A program made the position numbers and the translations under genes. The notes beneath the pieces were generated by a model. The model did no database searches, was not told where the DNA came from, and worked only from the letters and a program-made list of their open reading frames with translations. Below, one piece after another: positions 22,436-36,405 of a DNA stretch of 64,000 nt. The number at the start of each line of letters is the position of its first letter. Positions within the stretch are counted from its first letter, which is position 1. The stretch is from Adineta ricciae (lineage: Eukaryota > Rotifera > Eurotatoria > Adinetida > Adinetidae). Location: NCBI GenBank assembly GCA_905250025.1, contig CAJNOJ010000378.1:1-64000 (forward strand). The letters run 5' to 3'.

Positions 22436-23674
22436 ATGAGTTCTATCTCTCGTCAATCAACAGTACTTATTGATAGTTTTAATCGCTTGCATAACTATCT
22501 GCGTATATCCCTCACAGAACGATGTAATCTAAGGTAAAAGATCGATTGCTTTCTTTTTTTAACTTCATTAATTTTCTTCGAATGCGAATAGATGCCAATA
22601 TTGTATGCCAGAAAAAGGAGTAGATCTTTCTCCTTCAAGTCATCTATTAAGTACTAATGAGATTCTACATCTAATTCGAATATTTACTACATATGGTGGC
22701 GTTAACAAAATCCGTCTAACCGGAGGAGGTACGTCGTTTAGTCAAAGGTGAGTGAGTCTCTTGCTGTCGAAAAGATATTTTTTATAGAACGAATGTTTCT
22801 TTCTTTCTAAAAACAATCTCCATGTTTTTCTGACATAGAACCAACAATTCGAAAGGACCTTGTTGATATCGTACGTGGAGTACGGTCATATCCGACGATG
22901 AAAACGATTGGAATAACGACCAATGGTGTGCTTCTACATCGTTTACTCGAACCGCTTGCTCAAGCTGGTCTAAATTCATTAAATATTTCATTGGATACTT
23001 TAGTACAACAGAAATTCGAATTTCTCACACGACGTGCAGCGTTTGCCCGAGTTTTGTCGAATATACGCTTAGCATTGGATATGCCGAAATCGTATCCATT
23101 AGTGAAAATCAATTGTGTGGTTATGCAAGGAATTAACACAGATGAATTGAACGATTTTGTTGAATTAGCTCGTGATCAACCGAATTTAGCTGTCCGTTTT
23201 ATTGAATACATGCCGTTCGACGACAATAAATGGAATGAAAAGAAATATTTTCCCTATGAGGAAATGTTGAAAATCATCAAACAAAGATATAATTTGCAAA
23301 AACTTGCTCAGATTGACAAAAATGATACAACAAAATGGTACCGCGTGCAAGACGACTCGTATAAAGGAAGAATCGGCTTTATCACTTCAATGAGCGAACA
23401 CTTCTGTTCAACTTGCAATCGAATTCGAGTAACCGCAGATGGACAACTAAAGGTAACAAGAATGTCTTCGCTTTCAACATTTATCTTTGTGCTTTAGGTA
23501 TGTTTATTCGATAATAAAGAAGTATCTTTACGTGACGTCCTTCGATCCGGTGCCAGTGACGAAGAGATTTACGCGTTGATTCAGCAAACTTTATACAAAA
23601 AAGATAAAGAACATTTACCGGTGGATGTCTTACACACACAGGCGAATCGACCGATGATTTTAATTGGTGGTTAA
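22436..23674 (+). CDS. MOCS1: MOCS1A/MoaA, GTP 3',8-cyclase (molybdenum cofactor)
   Basis: Exons 22436-22533, 22592-22728, 22839-23452 and 23498-23674 join in frame to 341 residues. The radical-SAM cysteines ERCNLRCQYC (C-x3-C-x2-C) lie at the first splice junction. Then come [15 protein letters not shown] (SAM-binding GGE), [14 protein letters not shown], the second-cluster block [18 protein letters not shown], and the C-terminal double glycine ending MILIGG. This is a complete MoaA: it rearranges GTP to 3',8-cyclo-GTP, the first step of molybdopterin synthesis, normally mitochondrial. The N-terminus is short, with no obvious targeting peptide. A tttag acceptor directly abuts the ATG, so an upstream exon or trans-splicing is possible. 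The MOCS1B (MoaC) part that animals usually encode in the same locus is not present downstream. Confidence 0.92.
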
Positions 23675-23846
23675 TCAAATCTATTCCTGCAATCATAGAA
23701 AAAAGCATCTTAGTTTTTGTCTGATTGTTAAATTTTTCATTCTTGTTATTTTTGTTAAATCTGAATAAACTTTGGTTGATTTTTTGCATTCGATTTTGAT
23801 AGCAGTGAAAGTTCTAAGATGATGTTTAACTTCTACTTTTCAGATA

Positions 23847-26800
23847 ATGTCGATTTCAAGTGCAATTCTTCTTATCTCACTTTTATCTCTTCATGGCGTG
23901 TCGAGTGAAACGGAATGCGTAAGTCGAGTCGTAATTCGGAACTGAATTCGTACTAATATCCGCTTCGATAACCAATTATAACTTCTAATTCCAACTATTT
24001 ATCTCTATACAGGAAAGATCTGGTCAGCGAAAGTGAGGATAAAGTTGGCCTAACCTTTTTTGCTTCTAGTATATAGAATTTGGGTTCTGGTGTTTTTTTT
24101 TCTTTTTGATTTATTATTCAATTGATTGTTTGCTACGCTGAGAGATGCTTTCATTGAGAAAGTCATTTGTGTCTGTTCTAGGTGGACACGAAGATCATCG
24201 TATCGAAATGTTATAATCATGGAGAGTATCAATGGCTAATTGAAGTACCACGAAGTAAAGACTCATGCAAGGAACAGACAACTGCTCAGCCTACTCGTGT
24301 CAGTTGCGGTAAGCAAGATTTAGAAAACAATCTCGTATTAATGGAAATCCTTTAGATTTCACTTGTCCGAAAGGACAAACATTTAATAAGGCTAATTTGG
24401 ATTGCAAAAGTTGTTCGAAAGGAACATTTTCTCTTGGTGGTGGTAATCAATACACTTTCAATGAATTGGATGATCTGAAAGTCACCATGCCGGAACTTAC
24501 GTTGAAAACAACTTCATTAGTAGAATCATATGATGGCGATTGTAAGAAGAAAAGGTAAATTGTTTACTGTCCAGCATTGTTTTTCCAATCGATGAATTTC
24601 TCTTTTTTTTCCAAGTAATTGGCGTATTAAAGGAAATCTCTTACAAGGTGAAGTGCAACATAATTGTGTATTAATACTTTCGCTTCAATTCAAACTTCAA
24701 CGTTCTGGATCGATTAGTGTCACATATAATCTACCTACATCTTTTGTTTTTGGATCGGTAAGTGAAATTTTGACAAAATCGATAGGAAAAATTCTCCGTT
24801 TGAAAAATTTCCTTTAGATTTCATCCCGATGTGATTTTAGTATTGATGACAAAGATAAAACCGATGATGCTGATAACAACGATGATGATGATTACAATGG
24901 CAATCCGAAGAAGAAAGCAGAGGTCACGTTCAATCCTACAGGTTATGGTATATGGAAAGAAAAACGAGTAGGATACGAGTTGACGGAGATTGTTCCTTCG
25001 GTACTAAAGTATTTATTTAGATTGTAATCAATGAACCGGGAGAATACGTCCTTTCCTTGCTTAGTTTTGGCGCGAATGCTCTTCATTTTCCGTTTTATAT
25101 TCGATCTATTGTTGTTGAAGGTAAGCAATCGAAAGAAAAAAAATGATGAATTTTAGGTAAATGATCTTTTCTCTTTGTAGGAAATGCTTTTCTTCAAGAT
25201 TGTATTGAATGTCCACCAGGTAAAAAAGCTTTTACAGAAGAAGTCACTTTAGGAAAGATCAGTTGACATGATTCTCTGTTTTGTAGGTACCTTTGCCGAT
25301 ACGAAAGGTGCGAGTAATTGTGCACCTTGCCCGAAAAATACTTATGCTGCAAACAGCCGCTCCACCGAATGCATACCTTGCGGCGAAACACAATATTCGG
25401 GTATAAATATGACTAATTTTTGAATAATATTTCGTATCAGTATGCGTATTTCAGATGAAGGATCGTCCAAATGTATTGAACGACCAAAATGTGAAGAAAA
25501 ACATTATCAAAAAGTATTTACAGGCTGTGTTACATCCAAGATGGTTTGTTTCACCGTCTGCCCCCTCAACTGTATAATATTTATATTTACATTAGGCAAC
25601 AATTACATATCGACCTATTGAACCGAAGATCTGTATCGGTGACGTTACACTGCCAGCTGATAAACAATTACCATGTGGAACATGTAATCCGTACGTATAT
25701 TTTCAAACAAAAGTTCCTTTTTGACTGGAAGAAAATTTTTTAGTGGAATGTTTAAAAATATCAGCAGTGGTAAATGTGAATTTTGTCCACCGAAAACGTA
25801 TTCGAATGGTACATTGAGCGCTTGTCTGCCATGTGCTAATGATCTCTCACTTGTACCGGGTTTGTATTATAAAATTTGGAACGATTTACCTGATTATTTA
25901 AATCGAAGTTACCTTTCATTCGATGATATGGACAGTGGTATGTCGAAAATCGTCTTTCTCATCTCCATCGAATTCCATTCTTTCTTTATTTTAGTCAGTA
26001 AACTTCGTCCAAATCAAAGTTGGGTATGTGTTCATTGTTTCTGTTACATCTGAACTATATTTTCGTTTTGTCTAGATACCAAGTATTGAATATATTTCGT
26101 CTCAATCAATACCCGATACATTATCTGTATTAACGTTAAGTATTACCAAGGGCTTTCGTGCAACAGATATCGCCAGAGCAACAAAAGAATTTGGAACATT
26201 ATATTTTAAATTCTCAACGCGATGTAATTCAAGTTGCACACTGTTTTTAGTTGCTGAAGTAATATTTCTTGCGAATATTTTTCATTGGAATACGAATCTT
26301 TCTGTCGATTAGGATATGTACGATGATGATGATAGCAATTGGCAAGTTATTCACAAATGGCATATTACCAAAAACTCGGAACATAAAGACATAGAAGATT
26401 TTAGGTATGGCGTGTGACTTGACAATTGTCTTTGCATGATAAATATTTCTGTTAATTAGATACACAATTTTGAATCGAAATGAAGTCGTGTTCAACTGGA
26501 TGTTCACCTCCGATAGTGAAGATCAAGGTGGTGATGAAGTTCGTATTTACGAAATTCTTGTTACCAATACAAATTTCGGAGGTTCTGATCGATGTGTTGC
26601 GTGTTTAACTACAAACGATGAAGAAACTGAGTAAAAATCTAGCAATTTTCTAATCCACGAAATCTTCGTTCTTCTTCAACAGATGCAAACAATGCACATC
26701 AGGGTATATTCTCACAAGTAATAATACTTGTACGGCTTGTCCCAATTCAACGATTGCATCTCGTAAACGATCGCGTGATCCTGTTCCGACAATTTGTACG

Positions 26801-28229
26801 CCATGTCCAACTAATACCATCTCCGATGATGGTATTTCTTGTTATGTGCCATGTAAGCAAATGTTTAGTGGAGATATTCCATATGATTTAAATGCAATAT
26901 CAACGTAAGAACTCGAAGAATTCAATGAATACTTCAAAGATTAGTTTTGTAGAATTCAATTTCATGGCTCGAAATTGTTTACACAGAAAGGTAGCGGTTA
27001 TTTTCATGTATTTAATGCGAGCATTTGTGGCAAAGCAAGTGTGACTTGTGTGACGTCGTTGGTAAGTAATAAAATGTTTACAGAGCACAAATTATATTTG
27101 GTAACGTCTGTCTAGGCATCGGCTGACATAAAAAATCGAAAAAGTCAAAAAATTATCGATTCTAAGTTATGCCGACTCGGATCTGTACCTGATCAAAATG
27201 ATAATATTACATCTGTTGCCTATATCGATGAGTAAGTCAGCATATTTTTGCTTTCAGCGTCTCTCCAAATGATGCTTTCGGTCTAGATTCGGTGAAGAAT
27301 TAGTCAGTGTTTCTCTATCCGTATCAAAATACTTTCCGCCTCTTCGTTCGGATTATAATTTAACTGACATTACACTCGTTTATCGAGCAAATGCATCATA
27401 TACAGAATCGACATGTTTACAGCGTACAACCTTTTTATCCTTACGTTGTGATCATATTCTCAATGACGAACAGCAAAAGTCCAACGCCACATACCAATTA
27501 CAGACACCAAGCAATTGCGCAGCGGGCACTTGTGATGGATGCACATTTCATTTTCTTTTACGTACACCATTAGCTTGTCCAATATGTGATAGTAATTCAA
27601 ATGGCTATCGAACATTCATCGGTCCTTGCCGATTTGGACGACAAGAAGTGCGAAAAATTCCTTATCCGTATGTGATCTAGACTACTTTCTTTTAGTGACT
27701 TGATTTCCTCTGTTCTTTAGATACTGCGCAAATAGTTTAGCAGAAAAAGTTGACACTCGCCGATGCTCTGTCTTATCTACTGAAGTTCAAATTGTATTTG
27801 CTGTGTTTCTTCTCGTCGCAGCGATCTTAATCCTAGTTTTGATCAAGTTTTGGAGAAAAAATCGAAAGTAATTTCTTTTTCGAAACTCTACTTGCCACTG
27901 CATGTCTTTCCTATGTTTCTTAGGCTTGAATATCGTTACATGCAATTAGTGGAAAATACAAATCCAGATGATGATACTCCAGTAGACAATGTTTGCGCTC
28001 AGATTAGTGATGAAGAAGATTCGGGTACTGAAGTTCATTTCACGAAACCATCGAAAGCGAAAAAACTGATGAATGTCGTTCGAAATGCTATTCGAAAGGT
28101 AAACGAAAAGAAGTTAATCCGAACAAATCTACGAGTTCTTCTTGTCTTTAGAATCCCAACGATAATCAATCAGACTTTTTTAATGGTGACAGTTTCTTAT
28201 TGACAAGTCAAACGAAGGACGACGCTTAA
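23847..28229 (+). CDS. ELAPOR: ELAPOR (EIG121/KIAA1324 family) type I membrane protein
   Basis: From the ATG at 23847 a signal peptide (SAILLISLLSLHGVSS) is followed by about 17 short exons. Cysteine-rich ephrin-receptor-like repeats recur (CPKGQTFNKANLDCKSC, CPPGTFADTKGASNCAPCP). Then come SNGTLSACLPC, a mannose-6-phosphate-receptor-like region, the signature TCDGCTFHFLLRTPLACPIC, one transmembrane helix (VFAVFLLVAAILILVLI) and KLEYRYMQLVEN in the cytosolic tail, ending at 28229. Order and blocks match human ELAPOR1/2, which act in endosome-lysosome traffic and autophagy. A 173-bp gap to MOCS1A, with AATAAA at 23764 and a ttttcag acceptor 3 nt before the ATG, is operon-like. The exact splicing of some small exons is not verified. 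AATAAA lies near 28450. Confidence 0.88.
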
Positions 28230-29136
28230 CAATTTTCGACATTCCTCACTTTTGTTTTCTTATTTATAAACAATTCTTTTTCACAGTGATATTCTCTTCT
28301 TTTTCTATTCTCTTGCATAGTTCGTCTTTGTTTTTTTTTACATACGTTGACTTCATTCGATCTGTTCTATGCTGAATCTCTGTTGTTGCTCGTTTTCATT
28401 TATCAATATTGTACTCGAGTATTTTGTCTCTTGTTGTGATCTTATCCTCAAATAAAATGCGTGACGTTCGGAATAATTTCAAACAACGATCACAACTATT
28501 TCTTAATCGCACCGAAAGAATGTTATTTATGTGAACATTCTTCTGCGTCCGGTTTTGTTTCTTTTTTTCTGAAGATATTCACGTATTACCATTGCCGTAA
28601 TCATGGATTATTCTTGTCACAGCTGTTCGAACAATAACCGATCGAAAGATCCGTTACTATTTTCATATACCAGATGTTTGTCTGTAAATATGAATCACTG
28701 CTTTTCCTATTGGTTAACATTTTAGCCAATGAGAATCTTTCGTTCTTTCATTTATTTAAAATACAAATGCATTTACTATTGTCCCTATTCTTGTATTTCG
28801 TGATCCAATATTTAACATTTTTGAATGTTAAACTTATTTTCGTTTCTATCTTTCATTCTTGTCTGTTTAAATATTATTTTATTGGTAAGAAAAGGCAAAA
28901 AGGAACTCCGCGTAGCGGCCGAGTTTATCTCGAAAAGGTTGCCTATAACACAAAAGTAGACACGAGTCATCAACATTATTATTATCATCATCCCCATTTT
29001 TCTTTTCTTACCTGCTTTGCATTTCTTTCAGTTAATTTTTGTACTTTGATCCATATCTTTTCTTGTGGATCCGAGATAGATCTCTCGTCCTACCGAATTC
29101 ACTTTCAATTCCAGATACGAATTTGCTTCAAACAAG
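28230..29136. other. Intergenic region
   Basis: AT-rich spacer before Rab1. A T-rich, hydrophobic frame over 28674-29192 is a composition artefact and overlaps the Rab1 start in another frame. Confidence 0.5.
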
Positions 29137-30077
<941 letters not shown>

Positions 30078-30699
30078 AAGGGATAGGAGAACAAGGCGAA
30101 CGGAGAAAATTTTTTTTATAGAAAACACAATCACAGAAATAACGCCGGCTGATATTTATGCACACATAACTAATCTATATTCTACATTTTTTGCGATTCT
30201 TCAAACGTTTTTTCCTCTTCTTTTTTTTAAAATTTGTTCTTCTCGATGTTGTTCTTTCTTTTTCGCACAATAAACCAAACTAACAACATCAACAACAACC
30301 ATACCGACTTGTTTAGTCGAAGTCAAAAATGAACAGAAAACATGACTATTCCTCACGTCAAGACACTTATCAAACCATTAATTCCATTTTCGTTTACCTC
30401 TCGTCTTGTTTGTTTTCTCTTTCGAATTTCTTCTCTATTTTCAATCCCGAGAAAAAGATCCGATCCATACATAAAGAGTGTTTTCATTGTGTCTTCTTTG
30501 AAATCTGTTGGTGATGTTTAATATATCTTTCATCTTTATTCTTGCTCGTTTTAGAATCTTTTTTCCCTTTACATATATATATATTATGCATATATCGTTC
30601 ACTTTCTCTTGGTCGGCAATAAAAAAAAACAAGAAAAGAAACTTTACCCAAATATTCTTTGTTTTTATTTTAGAATATATTTGAACTGACATAGCTCTA
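30078..30699. other. Rab1 3' region and TXNL1 upstream region
   Basis: AT-rich spacer of 622 bp containing the Rab1 poly(A) signal and a (TA)n run near 30575-30590. No separate gene seen. Confidence 0.5.
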
Positions 30700-31965
30700 A
30701 TGCCTGTACGAGAAATTGGCAACGATTGTCTCAATGTTGAATTATCAGTAGCAGGTGATAAACTTGTTATGGTGGATTTCTTCGCCACATGGTTCGTTCG
30801 AATTGTCAGTTGATTTTACAAAGTCATGTGCATATGTTTAGGTGCGGTCCATGTAAAAATATCGCTCCACATATCGAACATTTAAGTAGTCAATATCCAA
30901 ATGCTGTCTTTCTCAAAGCTGATGTAGAGAAATGCACTGTAAGAGAAAGCCTTTGTTTTTACAATGAGATTTGCATCGATTTCATAGAGTGAAGCGGCGA
31001 AATATTCCATTAAAGCTATGCCGACGTTTGTGTTTTTTCAACATGGAAAAGAAGTGGCTCGATTACAAGGCGCAAGCAAAGATCCGATTGAGCAAACGAT
31101 TAAAAAATTCTATAAAGATACACCAACGAAAGATGCTGGATACGTAAGTGATCGAATCGATTGACATTTATGAGTTTTAAAAAAGATCTTTGTTGTCATT
31201 TGCAGACTGATCTGAAACCATTTGTTGAAGAAAAGAGCTGTACGGCTCTGAATGAAATCGATAAATGGCAAAATGCTGTACTTGGAAATCAACCAGGCAT
31301 GTTTAGATCAGATGAAGATGATCCAGAAGTAACCGAATACAATAGAAATCCGTTTTGGAAAGACTTCTATTGACTATTCTAGTTAATTCTTCATGTTGCA
31401 TTTAATCAAGTTGTAAAAATTCATTCAATCGCAATTGAAGCACCCGAAGGTTGGACATATGCAAAGTCAATCGACTTTAATTTGTGTTTCTTTCGTAGAA
31501 AATGGCCCTAAGACAGTGAAATTATTTGTAAATCGACAGGCGATCGATTTCAATGATGCAAAAAGTAACGAAGCTGTGCAAACACTTGAGTAAGGCTAAT
31601 CCGATTAGTATGATTTTGTTTTGTTAAAATCTATTTGAATTCGTTTAGATTCGAGAAAAAACACCTTGTCGACGGTTCACCAGTTGAATTACGATTCGTG
31701 AAATTCCAGAACGTCCAATCACTCTCAGTAATTCTCTTCGTTCTTCTCATCTTAAACACACATTTGATTACTTTAGCTCTTCTTCGCAAATAATCAATCA
31801 GGCTCTGATCAAACAATAATGAAATCTATTACTTTCTATGGAACACCAATCGCAACAACAAATATGAAAGATTTTAAAAAAGTATGTCCATCTATTCCTA
31901 TTGATTCAACAATCTCTTTACACTTTGTAATCTAGGCTGAAGGAATGCCAGTGGCTAATGCATGA
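30700..31965 (+). CDS. TXNL1: TXNL1, thioredoxin-like protein with PITH domain
   Basis: Nine exons (30700-30791, 30842-30938, 30988-31143, 31206-31328, 31383-31449, 31499-31589, 31649-31727, 31777-31881, 31936-31965) join to 279 residues, against 289 in humans. The thioredoxin fold has VDFFATWCGPCK (active-site CGPC, around residues 31-34) and the cis-proline block KAMPTFVFF. The second half is the PITH domain: LILHVAFNQVVKIHSI, KTVKLFVN, VELRFVKFQNVQSLSLFF and GTPIATTNMKDFK. TXNL1 associates with the 26S proteasome in the cytosol and reduces disulfides. The first splice site falls inside the WC of the active site. A tttattttag acceptor lies 26 nt before the ATG. Confidence 0.95.
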
Positions 31966-32374
31966 TATTCATTTGACAGATAGAATCACGCCAATGTTTT
32001 CTTCTTCTTTTTTTTATAATCTTTACGTCATGTTACATGTTTCTGCAATCTTTTGTTCTGAAAAGTTAAAAACAAAAAGGCAAAAGATTGAGGAAATGTC
32101 ATTATAAAAGAAATATAAGACATAGTCACGAGATTTTAAATCTTTCTTCCTTTCTCCTTCTTCATTTGCTATTAATTGGATGAATATGTGCTAAAAGATA
32201 TTTCGAGATTTTGAAGGATCCAATATGGATACAAATTATCTGATAAACAAAGAAAACACAATAGAATACATTGAAGAATGGACGAAGAGAGTCCTATAGT
32301 TTTATTTATCTTAATGGTATTTATATTTATATAAGTGAAAACACACACGCACACACAATATGCAACGAAGAGAA

Positions 32375-32405
<31 letters not shown>

Positions 32406-32451
32406 AGAAAAAGAAGAAGTAGTTTGTTTCCAATAGAAAAATCATCGTTTA
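31966..32451. other. Convergent spacer with simple repeats
   Basis: 3' regions of TXNL1 and the DM-domain gene. Contains (AC)n at about 32341-32355 and (AG)n at about 32379-32404. No gene recognised. Confidence 0.6.
32379..32404. repeat. (AG)n microsatellite
   Basis: About 26 bp of AG dinucleotides just beyond the DM-domain gene stop, next to a short (AC)n run. Confidence 0.9.
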
Positions 32452-33748
32452 TTAATTGGTTGTTGTTGATGATGATGATGATGACGGAGCAACAAGTTTA
32501 CATGTACAGAATGGTAATATGCATCGATGATGTGATGGATGTCTTGGTGCAGCGGCAAGTGATGTTGCCCGTGAGAGAATACTCATTGAAGCTGGTGATG
32601 GGATGGGCGGTGGTGGATGGTGAAAATAAAGGGGATGAGGTGGTGGATAAGGGGAAGTAAAAAGACGGTTTTGTTGATGGTGATGATGATTCAAATAGGT
32701 TGATGCCATGATTGGACTGAATGCTGATTTAGTGGCTTCGGAATAGACACTGGCGATAACACGTTTAACAGCTTCAGACATATCGTGCTCATTGGATGGG
32801 AGAGGGAAAAGTTGTTGTTGTTGTTGGTGGTGGGCATGTTGATTTGTTACTGCTTCTTTTGTTCGCGGTGATGATGATGGTGAAATAGGCGACGAGGTCC
32901 GCCGTGAAGCTATTTCATCGGATGATCGTACGGCAGCCGGTGAATTTGATGCGCGTTTTATTGAATGATTGTCTGTTGGTGATGATGGATGAGGACTTTT
33001 GCTATTCGTGTCTTCATCGTCATTGTCATTGTCATTCTCGTTACCCTCTTTTCCATTGGTACCATTGTATGTTGAATTTTTTTCAATTGAAACAACTACA
33101 AAATAATTTTCAATTTCTCTTTCTCTTTCTCATTAGATCATTAGAGGTGTATTTACCATCATTCGAGTTCTCTTCGTCGTTGCTCGTATTGCCTTCATCG
33201 TCTTCTAAGACAGTCGATGACGTTGTTGCTAAACCATCAGCCGTAGCATTGAGTGATCGACGTAGAGCTAAAATGGCTTCCGGTGGCGTTCCATAGATCG
33301 CACTCAGTTCTCGTGCATCATTTTCTTCTTGTGCTTGTTGTCGGCGTAGGGCAACCTGATAAACAATGAAAATAAATGATTTGTAATTCGAAAAGAAAGA
33401 CAAATCGTTTGCTTTTTCTCCACTTACTTGTGCAGCCATGACACGTTGTCGTTCAGCAATAAGTGTACATTTAGCACAAATGCAATCTTTCCAATTACAG
33501 TAACGTTTATGACCTTTCAACGCCGAAACAACACCATGATTTCGGCATCGTGCACACTTAGGTGTGCGTTGATAACGTTCAGTAGCACGTAAAAGCAGAG
33601 CATGAGGTAAATAACGTGGGAAAGCGTTCGAATTCGTTGACGATGATGATGAAGATGAGGATTGTTGCTGATGTTTGCTCGCCGAATTCATCGTCGCAGC
33701 CTTATTGAGTTTTTTTGTATTGTGACGCGATGAGGGACTTGTACTCAT
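32452..33748 (-). CDS. DMRT family transcription factor (DM domain)
   Basis: Exons 33748-33428, 33355-33157 and 33095-32452 join to 387 residues. A Ser-rich leader precedes the DM domain (about 61-115): [20 protein letters not shown] then [14 protein letters not shown], with C65, C68, H71, H80, C84, C89, C91 and C94 forming the intertwined zinc sites, then [24 protein letters not shown], the DNA-contacting helix. The first intron falls within that helix. The rest is acidic, Ser-, His- and Pro-rich, with no DMA motif that I can see. DMRT proteins bind DNA and control sex determination and neural or germline fate in animals. In a parthenogenetic bdelloid a sex role would not be expected, so a developmental role is more likely (inference). 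The exact subfamily is not assigned. Confidence 0.9.
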
Positions 33749-36405
33749 ACTTCAATCGATATGTCTATATGTGTGTGTCGTGTATGCGCTCTATATAACT
33801 GATGAAAAATTGTGATTAATCTATCAAATTGTAGACACAATCGATGAGAGAAAAATGAGAGAAGACGAAAGAGAAAAAAGTCATCCGATCGACGAATCAA
33901 AATATCTCTCTCGAGCAATCGGACAGATCATTGATTGGTGCCAAACGGTCGTTTCTCTTTTTCTTTTTCTGTATTCTCTTCTTCATATCAGCATTACTTG
34001 TCAATAAAAAAAATACAATGACGGTCTCCCCAACAACTACGTGTGTGTATAACAACAACAATACTCATCGATAAAAAGATCGATTACGCACAGATTGATG
34101 AAATACCATCAGTAAACTTACGCAGAAATAAGAGAATACAGACTACACACACACACTCTCTCTCTTTAATATAAGAACATGCTAATACTGCTGTTCTCGT
34201 TTCTTTTGCAGTGTAGGCAACGTATCAATTTTCGTATACTTTACAACAACGTTTCATCTCTGATTCTTTTTTTGCGCTGATTTTTTTCATTTGATCACCT
34301 CGACGAGAAAAATGATTGATACGAAAAACTGACAAAAAATATGTGATATGAGATGAAATAAATATGACTTGATTCAATAAATCTGCCCGGCAGTCAAACG
34401 GAAATAATTTCGGATTTGTGCTTTGCTTTTTTCAACAAGTGGATCAAGATAAGATATACTTGATCTTTTTTTCTACACAAAGAAAAAAAAGAAGCCAAAA
34501 ATGAATTTCTCTTTCTTCTCGAATAAGACAAACGACTCGAGAACATCAAGCAAGAGATTATTGTACTTGTCAAATTAACAACATGTCGGAAGATGCTTGT
34601 TGTAGTCAAATCGATAGATACGCGGAGGCGTACACATACCGGAAATCATTACTAATGTAAGAGAACATCTAACCATTAATGGACACAAGAAAATAATATA
34701 CAAGACCAACAAATGGTTGATATTTTCTATCGTGCACAGTGGTTGGTATTTAGAAAATAATGGTATACATAAGCCGAAGAAGAAAAATGTTCTTGTAAGC
34801 TAATCAGATTGATTGTTATGTTTGACGAAGATCATTATTTGTTGTTTTAGTCTAATGTATGAAAGTGCATCTCTACACGCGTCTGTCACAAATGAGAATA
34901 TCGAAACGAAATCCAACAGTGCAAGAGATGTGAAAACTAAGAACAAAGTACGAGAAGATAGAACAAAAAGAAAAGAGTTTTGATCAATGGATCAGTGAAA
35001 TGTAAATAATGTAACAAAAGAAAGGTGTATCTAATTGGCCCTTGTGTAGCAGATGGTTTGTTTCTTTGCGCTTAATTCGTTTGATTTCGTCAGATAGAAC
35101 AACAAATACTTCTTCTCTAGTTGCCTTCTTAATGACGACATCTCCTTTCTTTCGTTTTCTCTTTCACATCTCTTCTACACACATCCCGTCTTGATATGAT
35201 AGATCAATACGATATGTTGAACAAGTGGAATTTTAAGCCGTGTCATGCCGAATAAAGAGTAGTCGAAATTATCATCGTCGGCGACAACGAGAGAAAAAAG
35301 TAATTTGAGATTGGTCAAACTCTCTTCAGGCATTAACTTTGATAAGTCACAAAGAATCAAAACGACAACAATACAACGAACACGAATGGATATATTGATC
35401 TTTAATTTTTTGTATACATGTCACTCGAAATCACACCTACACAAATAGAATTAGAAAGAGAGGTCAAAGAGACACCGCGGTTTGCCTTTTTTTTCTGCGA
35501 TATACTTGACATCGTGTTTTCTTTCGAAATCAATTATTTGATGTAATCCACTGAACAACAGATCATCAAGTGGATCATGATGCAAGCGCGCGGCATGACT
35601 AAATTGTATACTTGAGTACATTGAGAGAGAGAGAGAAAGATATTCACTAGATTTGAAATTGTCATTGGTCGACGTAAAGTCAATTTTTTCCTATTGAAAC
35701 TATATATGATCTATTTATTTAAATGAAATTACTCGTATGAGAACACATCCATTACTTTCTGCGTGATTTTTTTCTTTCTATTTGTTTAGTATCAGATAAT
35801 ATAGGGGGGCACTGTTTCTTTACTATTTGTATTTACACCAAAACATACTAATTTTGTTCACGAACGTCATTCTATCTACTATTCAATCATTTGATACATG
35901 ATTCGATCGAGTCAACGATTGTACATTTTTACTTCTGTCTATCGTCCACCGAACCGATTCATTTTCTCCTTGCTAAATCGATTTAAATCCAGTCAAATTT
36001 GACAACATTAGAACGACCGGATCAGTCGCAATTATAAGCAGATTTGTACTTGATGATCGCGTTCGAAGTACAACAGAATTGTTTCTAAACAAACATTTCA
36101 ATCATCTGCAGCTGTTCAGATATCATGATTCTCTGCAGAGAGTAAATCACGAATAATTAATTCTAGTGTTTCATAATGCCATAAATAAATATTTGGTATA
36201 AAATGATCGCGGATGAAAGAAAATTGTGAGGAAGATGTCGCTATGCAGCACGAGATATTCGCTGTGTTCATTGAAATTCTGGAGGTTGAAACCAACGAGA
36301 AGCCCAACAACCTATTGAATAATGTCTGTTTTGTAACTATCAACCTTCGATATTTCTTTTCTCATCGTTTATGTTCTATTTTCACTCAGTAAAATATCAA
36401 AACGA
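33749..36405. other. Divergent intergenic region, 2.6 kb
   Basis: The longest spacer next to a transcription-factor gene. It carries an (AC)n/(TC)n run near 34143-34165 and a G-rich run near 35802. I find no supported reading frame, and large regulatory content is possible but unproven. Confidence 0.5.
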
